DNA from: CAZFUY01 sp964522445
GTDB lineage: Bacteria > Pseudomonadota > Gammaproteobacteria > SZUA-229
Reading direction: 5' to 3'
Assembly (NCBI GenBank): GCA_964522445.1
Contig: CAZFUY010000017.1
Span: forward strand, 1 to 35,885
DNA: 35,885 bases
The notes under the pieces: generated by a model
Databases searched by the model: none
The model's input: only the letters and a program-made list of their open reading frames with translations
Told to the model about the DNA's origin: nothing
Made by a program: the position numbers and the translations under genes
In this document: piece by piece, positions 34,418-35,885 of the stretch
Layout of the letters: each line of letters opens with the position of its first letter
Position numbering within the stretch: position 1 is the stretch's first letter

Positions 34418-34690
34418 CTAGATGTTTCCACCACCACCACCATTATCATTATCATTATCACCATGATCCTCACTGGAGGTCCATTTAATGGGTCGTGCAG
34501 GTACTACTGTTGAAATAGCATGTTTATAAACCATCTGACTGACCGTATTTCTCAGCAAAACAGCGAATTGATCAAATGACTCTATCTGGCCCTGAAGCTT
34601 AATGCCATTCACCAAAAATATGGATACAGGCACACGCTCTTTACGTAACGCATTCAGATAGGGTTCTTGTAATGATTGCCCCTTTGGCAT
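34418..34690 (-). CDS. hfq: RNA chaperone Hfq
   Basis: 90 aa. Hfq forms a hexameric ring that pairs small RNAs with mRNAs. The Sm1 region (GQSLQEPYLNALRKERVPVS, NGIKLQGQIESFDQFAVLL) and Sm2 region (NTVSQMVYKHAISTVVP, with the uridine-binding YKH) are intact and near identical to E. coli. The C-terminal tail is short and unusual: DNDNDN followed by five Gly, coded by a run of CAC/CAT-type triplets on plus that is prone to slippage. Acidic tails of Hfq can compete with RNA. Confidence 0.98.
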   Translation of the reverse strand: MPKGQSLQEPYLNALRKERVPVSIFLVNGIKLQGQIESFDQFAVLLRNTVSQMVYKHAISTVVPARPIKWTSSEDHGDNDNDNGGGGGNI

Positions 34691-34803
34691 TATGTTTCTC
34701 CCAACTATATTGTTGTAGTTATATGCATATACAAAATAACGGCTGTATATGACCTAAGCAGTATATTACATCATGCTAATATTCCTGCTAGCACGGTTAA
34801 TAC

Positions 34804-35760
34804 TTATAAGGATAGTGAAGATTTTAGATTTTTCAGGATTTTAGGATACATTTCAGCATTTACATCGAAAAAATTACACATTTGTTCTTTCCTGAGCCAG
34901 GTCATCTGCCGTTTAGCTAATTGGCGCGTTGCGATAATAGCTTTTTCAATCATGGTGTCATAATCCATTTTTCCATCCAGATAATCCCAAACCTGACGAT
35001 ACCCCACACAACGCATAGAGGGCATAGCAGCATTCAAATCTCCCCTCGCCTTCAGGGCTTTGACCTCATCAACAAAGCCAAGTTCAAGCATAATATGAAA
35101 ACGTTTGGCTATGCGCTGGCGTAAATTTTCCCGATCTTCAGGCACCAGGGCAACTTTTACAACATCATAAGGCAGTCGATCTGATTTTTGCTGCTGCCAG
35201 AATTCTGTTAATGTCCTGCCTGATATCTGATAAACCTCTAACGCCCTTTGTATTCGCTGGGGGTCATTAGGGTGTATACGCTGCGCTGATTGAGGATCAA
35301 CTTCAGCAAGCCGCTGATGCATATATTCCCAGCCTTTTTCTTTTGCTTCCTGCTCCAGGGCTTCTCGAACTTCAGGATCAGCAGATGGCAACATAGACAA
35401 ACCTTCCTGCAAAGATTTGTAATACAGCATGGTGCCGCCTACCAGAACAGGCACATGCCCTCTGACCGTGATCTCTGCCATTTCAGCCAATGCATCTGCT
35501 CTAAAATTTGCAGCAGAATAAGCGTCTGTTGGTTCAATAATATCGATGAGTTTATGGGGTGCATGCTGCAAAATTTCAGCTTCAGGCTTGGCTGTGCCTA
35601 TATCCATGTGCCTGTACACCAGAGCAGAATCAACACTGATGATTTCACAGGAAAATTGCTTTACACACTCAACCGCCAGATCCGTTTTACCGGATGCGGT
35701 TGGCCCCATTATGAAAATGGCTTTTGGGGCATTTGGCTGGGGTGCAGGTTGAATAATCAT
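34804..35760 (-). CDS. miaA: tRNA dimethylallyltransferase
   Basis: 318 aa from the ATG at 35760. It adds dimethylallyl to A37 of tRNAs reading UNN codons. P-loop GPTASGKTDLA, ISVDSALVYRHMDIGTAKP, VGGTMLYYKSLQEGL and DPQRIQRALEVY are characteristic, and MRCVGYRQVWDYLDG and RQLAKRQMTWLR complete the core. An upstream ATG (35814) would give 336 aa, but it lies inside the terminal inverted repeat and adds a Lys-rich, non-conserved leader. The 35760 start fits the usual family length. Confidence 0.96.
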   Translation of the reverse strand: MIIQPAPQPNAPKAIFIMGPTASGKTDLAVECVKQFSCEIISVDSALVYRHMDIGTAKPEAEILQHAPHKLIDIIEPTDAYSAANFRADALAEMAEITVRGHVPVLVGGTMLYYKSLQEGLSMLPSADPEVREALEQEAKEKGWEYMHQRLAEVDPQSAQRIHPNDPQRIQRALEVYQISGRTLTEFWQQQKSDRLPYDVVKVALVPEDRENLRQRIAKRFHIMLELGFVDEVKALKARGDLNAAMPSMRCVGYRQVWDYLDGKMDYDTMIEKAIIATRQLAKRQMTWLRKEQMCNFFDVNAEMYPKILKNLKSSLSL

Positions 35761-35808
35761 TCTTTGGTCTTTGGTCTTTAATTTAAAGTCTGACTTGTTT
35801 TTTCTGTT

Positions 35809-35880
35809 TGTCATCCCGAGCGCAGCCGAGGGATCTTGTTACCCGGGTAGTAAGATCCCTCGGCTGCGCTCGGGATGACA
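35809..35880. repeat. Long inverted repeat upstream of miaA (29-bp perfect arms)
   Basis: TGTCATCCCGAGCGCAGCC... (35809-35837) is exactly reverse-complemented at 35852-35880, around a 14-base centre containing the palindrome ACCCGGGT. The arm resembles a dispersed repeat (TCATCCCGAGCGCAGCCGAG...) seen in many genomes and metagenomic assemblies. It could end an upstream transcript or be a REP-type mobile element. The window ends five bases later. Confidence 0.85.
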
Positions 35881-35885
35881 GAATA

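Overview
The window looks like AT-rich chromosomal DNA from a gammaproteobacterium, probably an uncultured or lightly studied lineage. The block miaA-hfq-hflX-hflK-hflC-DUF2065-hisZ-purA (minus strand, 27772-35760) is the arrangement typical of non-enteric gammaproteobacteria. Its intergenic gaps hold several families of REP-like palindromic repeats. A run of exactly 100 Ns at 5031-5130 is a scaffold gap, so the left 5 kb may not really adjoin the rest.

Left block (1-5030): the 3' end of a tRNA-Leu, a tandem pair of short repeats, then a convergent accessory cluster. This has a class I methyltransferase on plus, and on minus a thiamine-diphosphate (acetolactate-synthase-like) enzyme, a family-2-type glycosyltransferase and a small sulfotransferase-like protein. 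It resembles a surface-glycan or polysaccharide modification cassette.

Redox block (5131-18345, minus strand): about ten closely packed exported proteins, apparently one operon read from 18345 towards the gap. In order they are a monohaem c-type protein, a dihaem LamG-like lipoprotein, a Tat-exported DUF1501-like protein, an ApbE FAD:protein FMN transferase, a dihaem HzsA-like beta-propeller lipoprotein, an SH3 plus outer-membrane barrel protein, a second related barrel, a TlpA-type thioredoxin, a DUF4266 mini-lipoprotein and a DUF3570 barrel. The set suggests an envelope redox system carrying covalent haem and FMN. The best FMN acceptor in it is the DUF4266 lipoprotein, which has a flavinylation-like EGARGAS followed by a Cys-Gly-Cys tail.

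Motor block (18904-27637, plus strand, divergent): a secreted coiled-coil/beta protein, three TPR proteins (two of them lipoproteins), a small exported protein, one ExbB/TolQ/MotA-type protein, two ExbD proteins and a TonB-like protein with an AgmX/PglI-type C-terminus. The one-ExbB, two-ExbD, TPR and AgmX composition recalls the Agl-Glt/Nfs envelope motors of myxobacteria. Only the second ExbD keeps the membrane aspartate. The 558-bp divergent region between the two blocks carries a CRP-like site, a 13-bp direct repeat and a 12-bp palindrome, so both blocks may be co-regulated parts of one proton-motive-force-driven envelope redox machine. That link is inference.

Right block (27638-35885): a complex hairpin region separates the convergent motor operon from purA. 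Next come the housekeeping genes, and an inverted repeat lies at the window edge.
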